Shown here: positions 36,786-46,997 of the stretch, in pieces
Layout: each line of letters opens with the position of its first letter
Position numbering within the stretch: position 1 is the stretch's first letter
Assembly (NCBI RefSeq): GCF_904846185.1
Contig: NZ_CAJGZQ010000008.1
Span: 95,311-159,310 of the forward strand
Length of the DNA stretch: 64,000 nt
Origin: Psychrobacter immobilis
Lineage (GTDB): Bacteria > Pseudomonadota > Gammaproteobacteria > Pseudomonadales > Moraxellaceae
Direction: 5' to 3'
Position numbers and translations under genes: made by a program
The notes under the pieces: model-generated
What the model was told of the DNA's origin: nothing
Database searches by the model: none
Seen by the model: only the letters and a program-made list of their open reading frames with translations

Positions 36786-38615
36786 CTACATGCTAGATGG
36801 TGCCGACAACCCTAACAAACTAAGACCATTGGCCAATACTTGACGTACGGCTTTAGACAAACGCAAACGGGCTTGCATCAAATCCATCTCATCCGAGCTT
36901 GGTGTCTCACCTGAGGTCAAACTCACTGGCAAAATGCGATTGCTGTCATACCAACCATGAAATAGCGCTGCCAACTCTTTAAGATAGTTGGTCAAGACAT
37001 GTGGCTCATAACCCGTCGCGGCGCGTAATAATGTCGCTGGATATCCTGCTAATAATTTAATCAGCTCGTCTTCGTTTGGTGCGCTAAGTAAGTTTTGATG
37101 TTCTAAACCAATCGCATCGTCTACCACAAGACCACTATTTTGTAGTTTTTCTAATACTCGGCAAACACGAGCATGCGCGTATTGAATGTAATACACTTGA
37201 TTGTCTTTGCTTTGTGATTTAGCCAGCTCCAAATCAAAATCAATATGCACTTCAGGCTTACGGGCGACATAATAAAAACGTGCGGCGTCGTTACCAACTT
37301 CGGTACGTAAATCACGCAGGGTGACAAATTGACCTGAGCGCGAGGACATTTGCACTTTTTCACTGCCACGCCATAGTGCAACAAATTGCACAAGCACCAC
37401 ATCTAAACGCTCAGCATCGATACCAAGCGCCAATAAAGCGGCTTTTACGCGTGGCACATAACCATGGTGATCGGCACCCCAAACATTGACCACTTTATCA
37501 AAACCGCGATCAAATTTGTTTTTGTGATACGCAATATCAGAGGCAAAATAAGTAGATTGACCATTGGCACGGCGCACAACACGGTCTTTTTCATCACCAA
37601 AATCGGTTGATTTAAACCAAATATTACCGTCTTTTTCGTATAGGTAGCCTTTTTCATCTAAGGTCTGTAAGACTGGCTCAATATCGCTATCAATAGACCG
37701 TTCGCTAAACCAGCACTCGTAGCGCACACCAAAGTCATTTAAGTCATCTTTGATATCGGCTAAAATACTGCTCAATGCCGCATTTAAAAACAGCTCATAG
37801 CCCTCACCAAGCAAGGCTTTACTGTTGGCAATCAAGCCATCAATATGCGCTTCTTTGTCACCTGATAGCAGTGTTTTTTCGCCGTCCGCATTGATCTCAA
37901 ACTCAGCATCTGCTGGCACATCTTTAGCGATTGCTGCAAAGCTATGAACGTAATGATCGCCGTGTTGCGCTTTTAACGTTTGGGCGATGTCACTGACATA
38001 ATCACCTTGATAACCATTGACTGGGAAGATTATTTGCTCGCCATTGGTTTCCAGATAACGCAAATAGGTACTGGTCGCCAAGATGTCCATCTGCCGACCC
38101 GCATCGTTGACATAATACTCACGCGTGACGTCATAACCAATCGCTTCCAGCAGGTTTGCCACGCTCATACCGAACGCTGCACCGCGACCATGCCCAACGT
38201 GCAAACTTGACGTTGGATTGGCAGAGACAAACTCAACCTGAATTTTTTGCCCGTCAAACTGATCGCTTAAACCGAAGCGATCTTGCAATGCAAAGATATC
38301 ATCTAATACCGCAAATTTGGCTTCCGCATTTAAGAACACGTTAATAAAGCCTGGACCTGCGATTTCTAGTTGGCGAATGTCTTGGTTTTCAGGCAGCGCA
38401 TTGACGATTTTTTCGGCAAGCTGTCGTGGATTGACCTTGGCAGCTTTGGCAGCTGTCAGCGCGATATTACTGGCGAAATCACCATGGCTTAAGTCTTTAG
38501 TACGGGTGATTTGGCTATTATTTTGCCAATCGCTTGGTAGCGTGCCATCTGCTTGTAGGGTTTGAATCGCATCGTTAAATAGTGATGCAAGTGTATCAAT
38601 TTGGGCTTGTGACAT
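36786..38615 (-). CDS. argS: Arginine--tRNA ligase
   Basis: 609-residue class I arginyl-tRNA synthetase. The N-terminal Add1-type domain (about 1-110) precedes the catalytic HIGH motif, here HVGHGRGAAFG, and the C-terminal end AVRQVLANGLSLLGLSAPSSM is the typical DALR-domain terminus. The ATP-binding KMSK equivalent is VQMSSRSGQF, a known degenerate form in ArgRS. An anticodon-binding helical domain follows. SPOR protein gene lies downstream on the same strand. Confidence 0.96.
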   Translation of the reverse strand: MSQAQIDTLASLFNDAIQTLQADGTLPSDWQNNSQITRTKDLSHGDFASNIALTAAKAAKVNPRQLAEKIVNALPENQDIRQLEIAGPGFINVFLNAEAKFAVLDDIFALQDRFGLSDQFDGQKIQVEFVSANPTSSLHVGHGRGAAFGMSVANLLEAIGYDVTREYYVNDAGRQMDILATSTYLRYLETNGEQIIFPVNGYQGDYVSDIAQTLKAQHGDHYVHSFAAIAKDVPADAEFEINADGEKTLLSGDKEAHIDGLIANSKALLGEGYELFLNAALSSILADIKDDLNDFGVRYECWFSERSIDSDIEPVLQTLDEKGYLYEKDGNIWFKSTDFGDEKDRVVRRANGQSTYFASDIAYHKNKFDRGFDKVVNVWGADHHGYVPRVKAALLALGIDAERLDVVLVQFVALWRGSEKVQMSSRSGQFVTLRDLRTEVGNDAARFYYVARKPEVHIDFDLELAKSQSKDNQVYYIQYAHARVCRVLEKLQNSGLVVDDAIGLEHQNLLSAPNEDELIKLLAGYPATLLRAATGYEPHVLTNYLKELAALFHGWYDSNRILPVSLTSGETPSSDEMDLMQARLRLSKAVRQVLANGLSLLGLSAPSSM

Positions 38616-39341
38616 AAGGATTTGAACTCAGTTAAATAAACAACAAAAACGGTATAAAAATGTGGCGAATGCGAGCAGCCAATAACTGCCTATTATAATA
38701 GCGACCGACATTGCAGGGGATAAAATAATACAAAAAAGATAAGTAACCTGTAAATATAACAATCTTTGCTCTGCATTGCACCATTTGCACCAAAATTAGC
38801 ACTAAAATCTTACGGTTATGACAGTTAACACTGATAATTTAGGTGACTAGGGCGTGTCCTCATTTTAAAAATGGTAATAAACATGAGATAAATTGCTGTC
38901 AAGCAAGGAAAATAGCGCAAATAATATCGAGATATTGATAAGCTATTTAACGATGTTTGGCAAAATTTAGCCATTTTTAGCCCATTTAGAGGTTAATCGA
39001 TTGAATTGAAGACACGCTCTAACAGGTGTTGTCTGTGCTTTCACTCACGATAAGTCAGATTAAAATATTTTAAATAGATCAGCATTTAGCGCTGTTACCG
39101 ATCAGTCAGCCCTGCAAATTGTAGCGTTACTGTTGTCTCATACTTAGCAGCAGTTTATACCTGCTCGCTTCCGCGTTATAATAACGGTTTGTATTGCTGC
39201 CTGCTTTTTTCTGACTTATTTTATGGATTACTGCTTATATCATGAATGGTGATACTTCATTTTGAAGGCAATTATTATCAAAAGATCCATAAAATAATAG
39301 AAATAAATAAAGACGGCGTTACTACTTTATAGGATTATGCC
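38616..39341. other. Intergenic region containing MITE copy B
   Basis: 726 bases between divergent argS and the DUF2788 gene. It holds the 174-base MITE-like element at 38848-39021; the remainder is AT-rich with no gene. Confidence 0.75.
38848..39021 (-). mobile_element. MITE-like element, copy B
   Basis: 174 bases bounded by TA. It is nearly identical to copy C (57690) read on the opposite strand, sharing the left-end TAGGGCGTGTC, internal AAATGGCTAAATTTTGCC and CAATATCTCGATATT hairpin. No coding capacity, so it must move in trans if at all. Confidence 0.85.
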
Positions 39342-39560
39342 ATGTTTGCTATTGCTGCCAGTACAGTTACCAGTTGGGGATTGTATGTTTTACTACCCAT
39401 ATTCATCGCCTTCTTATTTTTTATTATGTGGGATATCTCTAAAGAATCTCAAGCTGGGCGCGCGGGTACATTTTGGATTTTCTTAGCACTAGGCGCAGGG
39501 TTTGTGGGCTTCTTACTCAAGCTATTGTTGGAAGTCGCTTTTAAAAGGTGGTTGATATAA
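39342..39560 (+). CDS. DUF2788 family small membrane protein
   Basis: 72-residue inner-membrane protein resembling DUF2788. Two hydrophobic segments (LYVLLPIFIAFLFFIMW and TFWIFLALGAGFVGFLLKLL) flank the conserved DISKESQAGRAGTF loop. Function unknown. It is a short but convincing gene by family pattern, with ATG at 39342; the spacing to a purine-rich TATAGGAT is good. Stands alone. Confidence 0.75.
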   Translation: MFAIAASTVTSWGLYVLLPIFIAFLFFIMWDISKESQAGRAGTFWIFLALGAGFVGFLLKLLLEVAFKRWLI

Positions 39561-39716
39561 TTTTTATATAATTAAGCCGTGTCTTCACTGTCAATGATAG
39601 GTAATAAATAACTCGCCTATCACTGTAAATAGACGGTTAAATAATCAATTAAAAAAATGCATGGCTCATGACGGCTTCACTTTATAGTGTGTCAATCATT
39701 CCTATCAGAATATCAC

Positions 39717-40844
39717 TCACTGAGCCTTGCTACCATTTTTTACGACTTCACTCACGTAAGTTGGTAACCCCCACGCACCACCAGCAAAACCGCGACACAT
39801 TCCTGAGCTGGAATCTTCCGATTTGGCAAATGTTTGACCATTCCAAACCCATATCGCATGATTCCAGCAATCACCAACCCCTCGATCTTTATGGGTGGCC
39901 CAAATCTCGCCATCAGAATAGTCATTGCCTGCCGTAGTGATCAGTTTTGGCTTGCTTGGTTTGTCATGATTAATAAGCCAATAACCTGAACTCTCATTAT
40001 AGGCGCCTTGCCAGCACAGGTGGCTAGCAAGCGTATGGGTGGCATCTACGGGTGTAAACGTCCAATCCAGTCTATCGACACCATACTCTTGCATTCGTTG
40101 ATACACTTCGGTTTTTGGATTAATCAGCTCACAGTCTCCCATATCATCTTCAGAGCCTATAAGCTCCTTGGCATCAATATCGATCCACTTATTTATATTC
40201 GCTTGAAAATAGGCCCACTTTGACGAATCCAGTTGCTTGTTGTCAGCATAGGCATATGCTTTTTTAATCACAGGCTTCGCTTTAGCAGATTTGGGTATTT
40301 GCTTACTAGCGTGGTTTTTACTCACCAATGCTATTGGCGTGCCTACTCTGCCTTGCACCTCATCAAGTTTTAGCAGCACGGCACTCATGCCTTTGTCACT
40401 AATAGACCAATTTTTATCACCTGCTCTTATCTCTATCTTAGTATTTTGACGCGAATGACTTAGAAGCTGCTGAGTTTGTTTGGCGGTTAAATCGTACGCA
40501 GAACCATCAGCATCTGGTTGTAGCATGCCTTGGTTTTTGCCATTTAACCACAGTTCAGCACTATGGTAGGTTTTGTCTGAGGTTTGTGATAAAAACTGGA
40601 TTTGGGCAATCGGCAAAGCTTTTTTGGGTATGACGGTTAATAAAATAGAAGCTGGCGTATCGAATATACTCTCATCTGCATAACCTGCTGCGCGACAAGT
40701 CAATGTATTATCACAAACCACTTGCCAATCATTTTTAACAAACCCCCAACCTTCAAATGGTGTACCATAGGCAGCATGAGCTGATATGGACGTCAATGGC
40801 AGCAAGCCCATCATAGCGCTGAGCAAAATCGTTATTTTTTTCAC
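39717..40844 (-). CDS. DUF1176 family exported protein
   Basis: 375-residue exported protein of the DUF1176 family. It starts with GTG at 40844 after AAGGA. The signal peptide covers about residues 1-24 (ILLSAMMGLLPLTSISAHA). Mature segments match the family: FVKNDWQVVCDNTLTCRAAGY near the start, LSTSHLCWQG-type Cys region in THTLASHLCWQGAYNE, and the C-terminal GDCWNHAIWVWNGQTF with paired Cys. Function unknown; the Cys pairs suggest disulphides in the periplasm. It precedes no obvious partner; cmoB lies upstream on the same strand with a 37-base gap. Confidence 0.85.
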   Translation of the reverse strand: MKKITILLSAMMGLLPLTSISAHAAYGTPFEGWGFVKNDWQVVCDNTLTCRAAGYADESIFDTPASILLTVIPKKALPIAQIQFLSQTSDKTYHSAELWLNGKNQGMLQPDADGSAYDLTAKQTQQLLSHSRQNTKIEIRAGDKNWSISDKGMSAVLLKLDEVQGRVGTPIALVSKNHASKQIPKSAKAKPVIKKAYAYADNKQLDSSKWAYFQANINKWIDIDAKELIGSEDDMGDCELINPKTEVYQRMQEYGVDRLDWTFTPVDATHTLASHLCWQGAYNESSGYWLINHDKPSKPKLITTAGNDYSDGEIWATHKDRGVGDCWNHAIWVWNGQTFAKSEDSSSGMCRGFAGGAWGLPTYVSEVVKNGSKAQ

Positions 40845-40881
40845 TACCCATTTTCCTTATGAGTGATACAGTACGCACGCG

Positions 40882-41943
40882 CTACTTTTTTGCAATCAAA
40901 GTTGCACGCATCGGCGCAGGATACCCTTCCATGGTTTTAGTCGAGTCATTAGGATCTAAGAAGTCGGCTAGCGAATGATAAGTCATCCACTCAGTTTTAC
41001 GTTGTTCCTCAATCGAAGTCACTGCTACATCGACGCAGCGTACCTCTGAGAATCCAGCTTTTTCTAGCCAGCCTATCAATGCCGCCACTGATGGTAAAAA
41101 ATACACATTATTCATCTGGGCATAGCGGTCGTGTGGCACCAGTACGGTATTGGCATCACCTTCGATAACCAAGGTTTCAAGCACCAGCTCACCGCCTTTG
41201 ACCAACTGCCCTTTAAGCTGTTGTAAATGCTCAAACGGCGATTGGCGATGATAGAGCACACCCATACTAAATACGGTGTCAAATAATTGGCTATGCTCGG
41301 GCAATGCTTCAAGTGGTACGGGGATATAATGCGTTTTATAGCTATCAGCTGCACCGACAAAATGACGAATCGCCATAAACTGATGATAAAACAAGCAAGA
41401 CGGATCAATGATAATGACCGTATCCGCGCCAGCGCCAGCCATACGCCAGCCGTGATAGCCAGAGCCACCGCCTACATCCAATACGCGACGACCTTTTAAA
41501 TTACCCAAATGCGGTGCGACTCTTTGCCACTTCCAATCACTGTGCCATTCGGTATCAATCAATATTGGCGCGGCTTGTTGGTCTTCATTCTGACCACTAT
41601 CAATTTGATTTTCGAGCTGACCACCAATCTGAAAAGGTCCTTTACGCCACGGCATCAGCTGTTTTAATAATGCCATTGTTTGTTTGCGCTGAGACTCACT
41701 AAGATTTGCCTCAATCGTCAGGACATCACTGTTTAGATCGACATTATTGACGGTTAATGTTGGCAAACGAGCGACTGACGCTTGATAAGCAGGTGCATGC
41801 GCGTAGTTGGCTTTGTCCTTGATATCATTTAACCATGTTGGCAAGCGCGTAAGCCATTCATAAGCACTCGGCTGCTGCTGGGCTAACTCAAACAAGGTTA
41901 AATATAATTCGCGTTCGGCGTGGGTGATAGTTTCGTTAAGCAT
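40882..41943 (-). CDS. cmoB: tRNA U34 carboxymethyltransferase CmoB
   Basis: 353-residue enzyme that transfers a carboxymethyl group from carboxy-SAM to 5-hydroxyuridine at tRNA position 34, giving cmo5U. The family blocks are MPWRKGPFQIGG, DTEWHSDWKWQRVAPHL and the Rossmann SAM site GRRVLDVGGGSGYHGWRMAGAGA followed by IDPSCLFYHQFMAIRHFVG. It lies 48 bases downstream of cmoA, which makes the cofactor, so the two form an operon. Confidence 0.96.
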   Translation of the reverse strand: MLNETITHAERELYLTLFELAQQQPSAYEWLTRLPTWLNDIKDKANYAHAPAYQASVARLPTLTVNNVDLNSDVLTIEANLSESQRKQTMALLKQLMPWRKGPFQIGGQLENQIDSGQNEDQQAAPILIDTEWHSDWKWQRVAPHLGNLKGRRVLDVGGGSGYHGWRMAGAGADTVIIIDPSCLFYHQFMAIRHFVGAADSYKTHYIPVPLEALPEHSQLFDTVFSMGVLYHRQSPFEHLQQLKGQLVKGGELVLETLVIEGDANTVLVPHDRYAQMNNVYFLPSVAALIGWLEKAGFSEVRCVDVAVTSIEEQRKTEWMTYHSLADFLDPNDSTKTMEGYPAPMRATLIAKK

Positions 41944-41991
41944 AAAAGCAGGTTACCGTATTGATCAAAAAAACTGTGTTAAAAATAAGGA

Positions 41992-42792
41992 TTATTTAAA
42001 CGCCACAATAGACACAAAGTTTAAAAACTGAAACCATGTGAGATGCCGCTGAAAGCCAACGTCATTCAAACGTGCATGATGCTCATCTAATGTATCAGTG
42101 ATAAGGACGTTTTCTAGTGCATTACGTTTACCACTGATTTCCATCTCGCTATAACCATTGGCACGCTTGAAGTCGTAATAACGCTCAACCAACCATGCAT
42201 CATATTGCTCATCAAAAGCATGGGTTTTTTCAGTTAATACCAGTATCCCACCTTCACTTAACGCTGCATAAATTTTCTCTAATACTGCGACTCTATCGGC
42301 AGCTGGCAAAAACTGTAGCGTTAAGTTCAAAATCACCATATCGCAGGGTTCAAGTTCCACATCGCGAATATCAGCGGTAATCACTTCGATGTCATGTGCA
42401 GGATAATTGTCACTCAGTAGCGTGGTCGCTTCGGTCGTCATCGCTGGTGAGATATCAATCGCTTTAATCTGCAAATCTTGCGGCTCAAACTCGCCTGCCA
42501 AGGTCATACTTGCTGCGCCCAGTGAACAGCCCAAATCATACACTCGACTGACGCGCTGACCACTATCGCTCTGTTGACGATACTTACAGTGACGACGGGC
42601 AAATATGGGCAGCATCGCCAGCACCTGACCATAACCAGGCACACTGCGACGAATCATATCAGGGAAACAAGCTACCACTTGCTCATCGAAAGAAAAGCGC
42701 GCGGCTTTATCGAGTGGCGTGGTAAACGGTTTGTCAAATAGGGTGTCGTGTTTAACAATAGCAGGCTTAGCTTGACTCATGGTGCGACTCAT
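41992..42792 (-). CDS. cmoA: Carboxy-S-adenosyl-L-methionine synthase CmoA
   Basis: 266-residue SAM-binding enzyme making carboxy-SAM from SAM and prephenate. Conserved blocks are [65 protein letters not shown] and [15 protein letters not shown]. First of a two-gene unit with cmoB. The start may be 42792 or the Met four codons later; neither has a strong ribosome site. Confidence 0.95.
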   Translation of the reverse strand: MSRTMSQAKPAIVKHDTLFDKPFTTPLDKAARFSFDEQVVACFPDMIRRSVPGYGQVLAMLPIFARRHCKYRQQSDSGQRVSRVYDLGCSLGAASMTLAGEFEPQDLQIKAIDISPAMTTEATTLLSDNYPAHDIEVITADIRDVELEPCDMVILNLTLQFLPAADRVAVLEKIYAALSEGGILVLTEKTHAFDEQYDAWLVERYYDFKRANGYSEMEISGKRNALENVLITDTLDEHHARLNDVGFQRHLTWFQFLNFVSIVAFK

Positions 42793-42995
42793 TTTGTGAT
42801 AATAGAACTTAAATTAGGAAATAATTGATGGTCTTGCTTGTCATTATTAGCTGAAAGCGGCACGACGTAGCAAAAGCCCATTATAACATTACTGTTTGTT
42901 ACTTATCGCGGTCAGATGCCCTGCTAAGCTAAATACGTATTGCTAAGTAAAAAACACTTGGCTCATATTTTATATTTATAAAAATAGGAAAAATT

Positions 42996-43517
42996 ATGCA
43001 AACCATTATTTTGGGCGGTGGCTGTTTTTGGTGCACCGAATCGGTATTTTTATCCGTAAAAGGTGTGCAATCTGTCGTTTCAGGCTACATGGGCGGTGAC
43101 GCTGTTTCTGCCAACTACGAAGCGGTCTGTAGTGGCAATACAGGGCACGTTGAAGTCATCAAAATCGAGTTCGATGACTCTATTGTCCCGTTAGAAGTGA
43201 TACTTGATGTTTTTTTTGCCACCCATGATCCCACCACAATGGATCGTCAAGGCAATGACGTCGGTAGCCAGTATCGTAGCGTGGTTTTTTATACCGAAGA
43301 AAACCAGAAACCAACGATTGACCGCACTATCAACAAACTGCGCGATATGGGCGTCAATGTGGTCACCGAAGTACACCCTGCCGTTGAGTTTTATCAAGCA
43401 GAAGAGACCCATCAGGATTTCTTTAATAAGAATCCAGGACAAGGGTATTGCAACTTTGCCATACCACCAAAGCTTGCCAAATTGCGTAAAGAGTTTAGTC
43501 AATATATGGTGAGCTAA
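42996..43517 (+). CDS. msrA: Peptide methionine (S)-S-oxide reductase
   Basis: 173-residue MsrA that repairs oxidised methionine. The active-site motif GGGCFWCTESVF carries the catalytic Cys10 and a second Cys13. Other family blocks are GYMGGDAVSANYEAVCSGNTGHVEV, DPTTMDRQGNDVGSQYRS and a C-terminal region lacking the long extra-Cys tail of some members. ATAGGAAA precedes the ATG. Terminator follows. Confidence 0.96.
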   Translation: MQTIILGGGCFWCTESVFLSVKGVQSVVSGYMGGDAVSANYEAVCSGNTGHVEVIKIEFDDSIVPLEVILDVFFATHDPTTMDRQGNDVGSQYRSVVFYTEENQKPTIDRTINKLRDMGVNVVTEVHPAVEFYQAEETHQDFFNKNPGQGYCNFAIPPKLAKLRKEFSQYMVS

Positions 43518-43574
43518 ACGACAGAATAAAGATATTTTTTATTTAAAATAAAAAATATCTCAGCATTTTATTAT

Positions 43575-43609
43575 AGCCAAACGCTTATTGTATGAGCGTT
43601 TGGCTTTTT
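43575..43609 (+). terminator. Terminator after msrA
   Basis: Stem AGCCAAACGCT / AGCGTTTGGCT with a 9-base loop and TTTTT. Confidence 0.88.
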
Positions 43610-43687
43610 AACATCTTTAGCATTCTCACTCAAACAGTTATGATAGAAACAACTCAAATATAACCCTCAACGAATAAAGGCGAAGGT

Positions 43688-44341
43688 ATGAACGCTGAAT
43701 TTTGGCACAGCCGCTGGCAAGAGAAACGCATTGGCTTTAATCAGTCTACAGTGAATCCATTATTAATGAGGTACTTTAAGCAGTTAAACCTGCCAGCTGG
43801 TAGCCGCGTTTTTGTCCCTTTATGTGGTAAATCGATTGATATGGCTTGGCTGGCAGCGCAAGGCTACGACGTTGTAGGCGTTGAATTGGTAGAAACAGCC
43901 GTACAAGCATTTTTTGCTGAGCAGAATATCTCCCCTACTGTGCACCAGCATCTAGACAATCCAGCCATTAAATACTATCAAGGTCAGTTGTCAGGACAAA
44001 CCATTACCCTATGGGTTGCTGATATTTTTGCACTAACGACTGAGGATATCGGATCTGTAAAGGCGGTGTATGATAAAGCCGCATTGATTGCGCTGCCAGA
44101 AAACATGCGTACGAAGTATAGCGAGCATATACGTAAAATAAGTGGTCATGCACCACAATTTATCATCACTCTCACTTATGACCAAAGCAAAAAAGCGGGG
44201 CCGCCGTTCTCTATCAGTAGCGAGCAAATAAAGCAATATTATGGCGATAACTATCATATCAGCGAACTGACGAGTGAACCTACTTCTATAGGATCGGCAC
44301 CTGAGCTAACAGTTTCGAAGCATGTTTGGCTATTGGAATGA
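43688..44341 (+). CDS. tpm: Thiopurine S-methyltransferase
   Basis: 217-residue TPMT-family methyltransferase. N-terminal FWHSRWQEKRIGFNQ, SAM-binding RVFVPLCGKSIDMAWLAAQGYDVVGVELVETAV and ADIFAL, then VYDKAALIALP, are characteristic. In bacteria these enzymes methylate thiols or selenium and tellurium oxyanions; the natural substrate here is unclear. GAAGG precedes the ATG. The next gene begins 81 bases downstream. Confidence 0.93.
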   Translation: MNAEFWHSRWQEKRIGFNQSTVNPLLMRYFKQLNLPAGSRVFVPLCGKSIDMAWLAAQGYDVVGVELVETAVQAFFAEQNISPTVHQHLDNPAIKYYQGQLSGQTITLWVADIFALTTEDIGSVKAVYDKAALIALPENMRTKYSEHIRKISGHAPQFIITLTYDQSKKAGPPFSISSEQIKQYYGDNYHISELTSEPTSIGSAPELTVSKHVWLLE

Positions 44342-44422
44342 GTGGTTAATAAATAAAATGAGTCGTTAATAAGCCCGTTTGCGTAGCGATTAATCAGTAC
44401 TAAATTATGATGGAGAAATTGA

Positions 44423-45136
44423 ATGAAAATATTCGTTGGGCTGATAAGTTTAATCTCTATTTTGCTAGTCACACTCGCAGGTCCGCTTTACAAATTTGGC
44501 TTAGTCGATTTAGCGACTGCGTTTGCAGGGTTTAAGTTTGGTGTATTTGCTGGTATCGCAGCATTGTTACTATTAGGCATACAGCTTTTATTTAAACGAG
44601 ACACGGCTAGCCTTAGTAGCGCATTAACATCGGCAGCGCTTGCTATCACTGCCATTGCTATTCCACTAAGCATGATGAATAGCGCTAAAAATGTACCGCC
44701 CATTCACGATATTTCAACCGACTTAGTGAATCCACCTGAATTTGTGGCCATTGCTCCACTGCGCGCTGATGCACCAAACCCAGTTGAGTATGCAGGTGTA
44801 GAGACTGCAACGCAGCAGCGCGCCGCCTACCCTAAATTACAAACATTACGCTATAGCCAGTCAAAATCTGAGTTGGTTGGGGCAACCAAACAAGCCATCG
44901 ATAATTTAGGTTGGGAGCTTGTCAATATCGATGCGGATAAAGGCGTCATTGAAGCGACAGATACGACTGCTTGGTTCGGTTTTAAAGATGATGTGGTCGT
45001 GCGTATCACGGATAACAGTAGTGAACGTTTGGTCGATATTCGTAGCAAGTCACGGGTTGGTGGGAGCGATTTGGGCAAAAATGCGGCGCGTATTCATAAG
45101 TTGATTGAAGAGTTGGATAGGGTTTTGGGGGAGTGA
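44423..45136 (+). CDS. DUF1499 family membrane protein
   Basis: 237-residue protein. The N-terminal half has three or four hydrophobic segments (about residues 3-23, 30-55, 67-85). The C-terminal half is the DUF1499 domain, with YPKLQTLRYSQSKSELVGATKQAI, GWELVNIDADKGVIEATDTTAWFGFKDDVVVRI and the final VDIRSKSRVGGSDLGKNAARI. The domain function is unknown. GGAGAAA precedes the ATG. Possibly co-transcribed with tpm. Confidence 0.86.
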   Translation: MKIFVGLISLISILLVTLAGPLYKFGLVDLATAFAGFKFGVFAGIAALLLLGIQLLFKRDTASLSSALTSAALAITAIAIPLSMMNSAKNVPPIHDISTDLVNPPEFVAIAPLRADAPNPVEYAGVETATQQRAAYPKLQTLRYSQSKSELVGATKQAIDNLGWELVNIDADKGVIEATDTTAWFGFKDDVVVRITDNSSERLVDIRSKSRVGGSDLGKNAARIHKLIEELDRVLGE

Positions 45137-45378
45137 TTAGGTTAGGTTTTGAATGAAGTAGAAATGATTAATTGGATTTTTTTAGCACTTTATCCATTTT
45201 AGCCTATCTATCCTAAATCCTAAACCCTCTCTCAACCTCACGCCACCGTCAATTTATAGTAACAGCTTACTTCGATACCTTTTCTTTACCAATGAGATTG
45301 GTTACTCTAAGTCCATACTGCACCAATCCGCTTTGCTTTCTCTTTTAATAACTATTTCAACGTTTATAGGATATTTTC

Positions 45379-46860
45379 ATGCGTTTGACTCCAGTTTCTA
45401 CTTTATCGTTACTGAGCCTTGCTGTTGGGCTGAGTTTTGCTAGCACTGCTCAAGCAGCCAAACCACCAGCGCCAGACTTATCTAATGCCGAGTTTCAACA
45501 ATGCTTAGACGGTTTGAAAAACTCTAGTAAATTTCGCGGCGTTGATAGCTCTACTTTTAATAACTATCGCCCTAGCCAGCCTGATCCTAGCGTGATTCAG
45601 TCATTGAATTATCAGCCAGAATTTCAAAAAGACGTTTGGGATTATTTATCTTCATTGGTCGATAAAGAGCGTGTAGAAGATGGCATCCGCGCCAAGCGTC
45701 AATGGGCGGATACGCTACGTCAAATTGAATCACGCTATGGCGTCAAAGCCGAGCACGTACTAGGTGTATGGGGTGTTGAGTCAAACTTTGGGCAGACATT
45801 GGGCAAAAAACCTTTGTTTGAGTCTTTAGCGACGCTGTCTTGTTTTGATCGCCGTCAGAGCTATTTCCAAGGTGAATACGCCAATGCGCTAAAAATCGTC
45901 CAAAACGGTGATATCGCGCCAAGTGATATGACCGGCTCATGGGCAGGCGCTTTTGGTCAAACACAATTTATGCCAAGTACCTTTTTAGAGCTGGCAGTCG
46001 ATTTTGATGGCGATGGTCGCCGTGATTTGGTCAATAGTGTGCCTGACGCGCTAGCCTCTACCGCCAACTTCTTAGATAAGCGTGGCTATCGTACGGGCGA
46101 GCCTTGGGGTTACGAAGTCAAGCTGCCCAGTGGATTTTGGGCAGCGTCTGACCGTAAAAATAAGAAGTCTATTAGCCACTGGCGCAATCAAGGTATCACG
46201 CTCGCCAATGGCAGTCCATTGCCTAACGATTTGAGCAGCGCAGGACTATTATTACCCGCTGGCAAAGATGGTCCTGCTTTCTTGGTCGGTAAAAACTTTG
46301 ATACGTTTTACTCTTATAATGCGTCAGAAAATTACGCATTGGCAATCGCCCATTTATCAGACTTAATCACCAAAGAGGACAGCAGCAAAACTGACTTTGT
46401 CACGGCATGGCCTACCGATGACCCTGGTATCAGTCGCCAGCAAGCCAAAGATATCCAGCAGGCGTTATTGAATGCGGGTTACGATATTGGTGGTGTTGAT
46501 GGCATTATTGGCGACAATACCCGTATCGCGATTCAGCAATACCAATCTAGTCGTGGTATCTTGCCAGCGGATGGCCGCGCAGGACAGAAATTCTACCGCG
46601 CAATCATTGGAAACGCTGGAAACACAGCCCCGAAAAGTACGCAATACGGCAATCAATACGGGCAGCCATCGAATAGCCAGCCTTTAAACCCTGCCTCTGC
46701 TGATCGCATGGGACAGCTGATTCAGCAGCAAACGAGTACTCCTAATACTTACTCGACGCAGCCTTCTGCACAATCACCTACCTCTGGTAACACACGCTAT
46801 CGCCGTGTCATTGGTAGCGACGGTGTGGTGAAGCTCGTTCGTGTTGACGAAGGTTCTTAG
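45379..46860 (+). CDS. Lytic murein transglycosylase (MltB family) with peptidoglycan-binding domain
   Basis: 493-residue exported enzyme that cleaves peptidoglycan glycan strands with formation of 1,6-anhydro ends. A signal peptide (about 1-26, ending STAQA) has no lipobox, so it is soluble in the periplasm. The catalytic domain carries Glu134 in LGVWGVESNFG, then SWAGAFGQTQFMPSTFLELAVDFDGDGRRDL, where the acidic DFDGDGRRDL loop resembles the calcium site of MltB. A PG_binding_1 domain (about 355-410: AKDIQQALLNAGYDIGGVDGIIGDN) and a Ser/Gln/Thr-rich tail follow. TAGGAT precedes the ATG. Confidence 0.92.
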   Translation: MRLTPVSTLSLLSLAVGLSFASTAQAAKPPAPDLSNAEFQQCLDGLKNSSKFRGVDSSTFNNYRPSQPDPSVIQSLNYQPEFQKDVWDYLSSLVDKERVEDGIRAKRQWADTLRQIESRYGVKAEHVLGVWGVESNFGQTLGKKPLFESLATLSCFDRRQSYFQGEYANALKIVQNGDIAPSDMTGSWAGAFGQTQFMPSTFLELAVDFDGDGRRDLVNSVPDALASTANFLDKRGYRTGEPWGYEVKLPSGFWAASDRKNKKSISHWRNQGITLANGSPLPNDLSSAGLLLPAGKDGPAFLVGKNFDTFYSYNASENYALAIAHLSDLITKEDSSKTDFVTAWPTDDPGISRQQAKDIQQALLNAGYDIGGVDGIIGDNTRIAIQQYQSSRGILPADGRAGQKFYRAIIGNAGNTAPKSTQYGNQYGQPSNSQPLNPASADRMGQLIQQQTSTPNTYSTQPSAQSPTSGNTRYRRVIGSDGVVKLVRVDEGS

Positions 46861-46924
46861 TATTCTGCGGATGTATCTTAGGTTAAACACATACTATACT
46901 AAGCACGCCCTAGATTAAGCACAT

Positions 46925-46960
46925 AAAAAAAGCCACGTTAATAATAACGTGGCTTTTTTC
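46925..46960. terminator. Bidirectional terminator
   Basis: Stem AAAAAAGCCACGTTA / TAACGTGGCTTTTTT with loop ATAA; serves the transglycosylase and the small acidic gene on the other strand. Confidence 0.9.
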
Positions 46961-46997
46961 ATAAGGTTCATTCTTTAGTTTTTAGTCAGCTTTTAAC

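Noticed and set aside
46902..46914. CACGCCCTAG match to the MITE terminal repeat
   Set aside because: Only about 11 bases match, with no second end or internal blocks; chance or a very small remnant.
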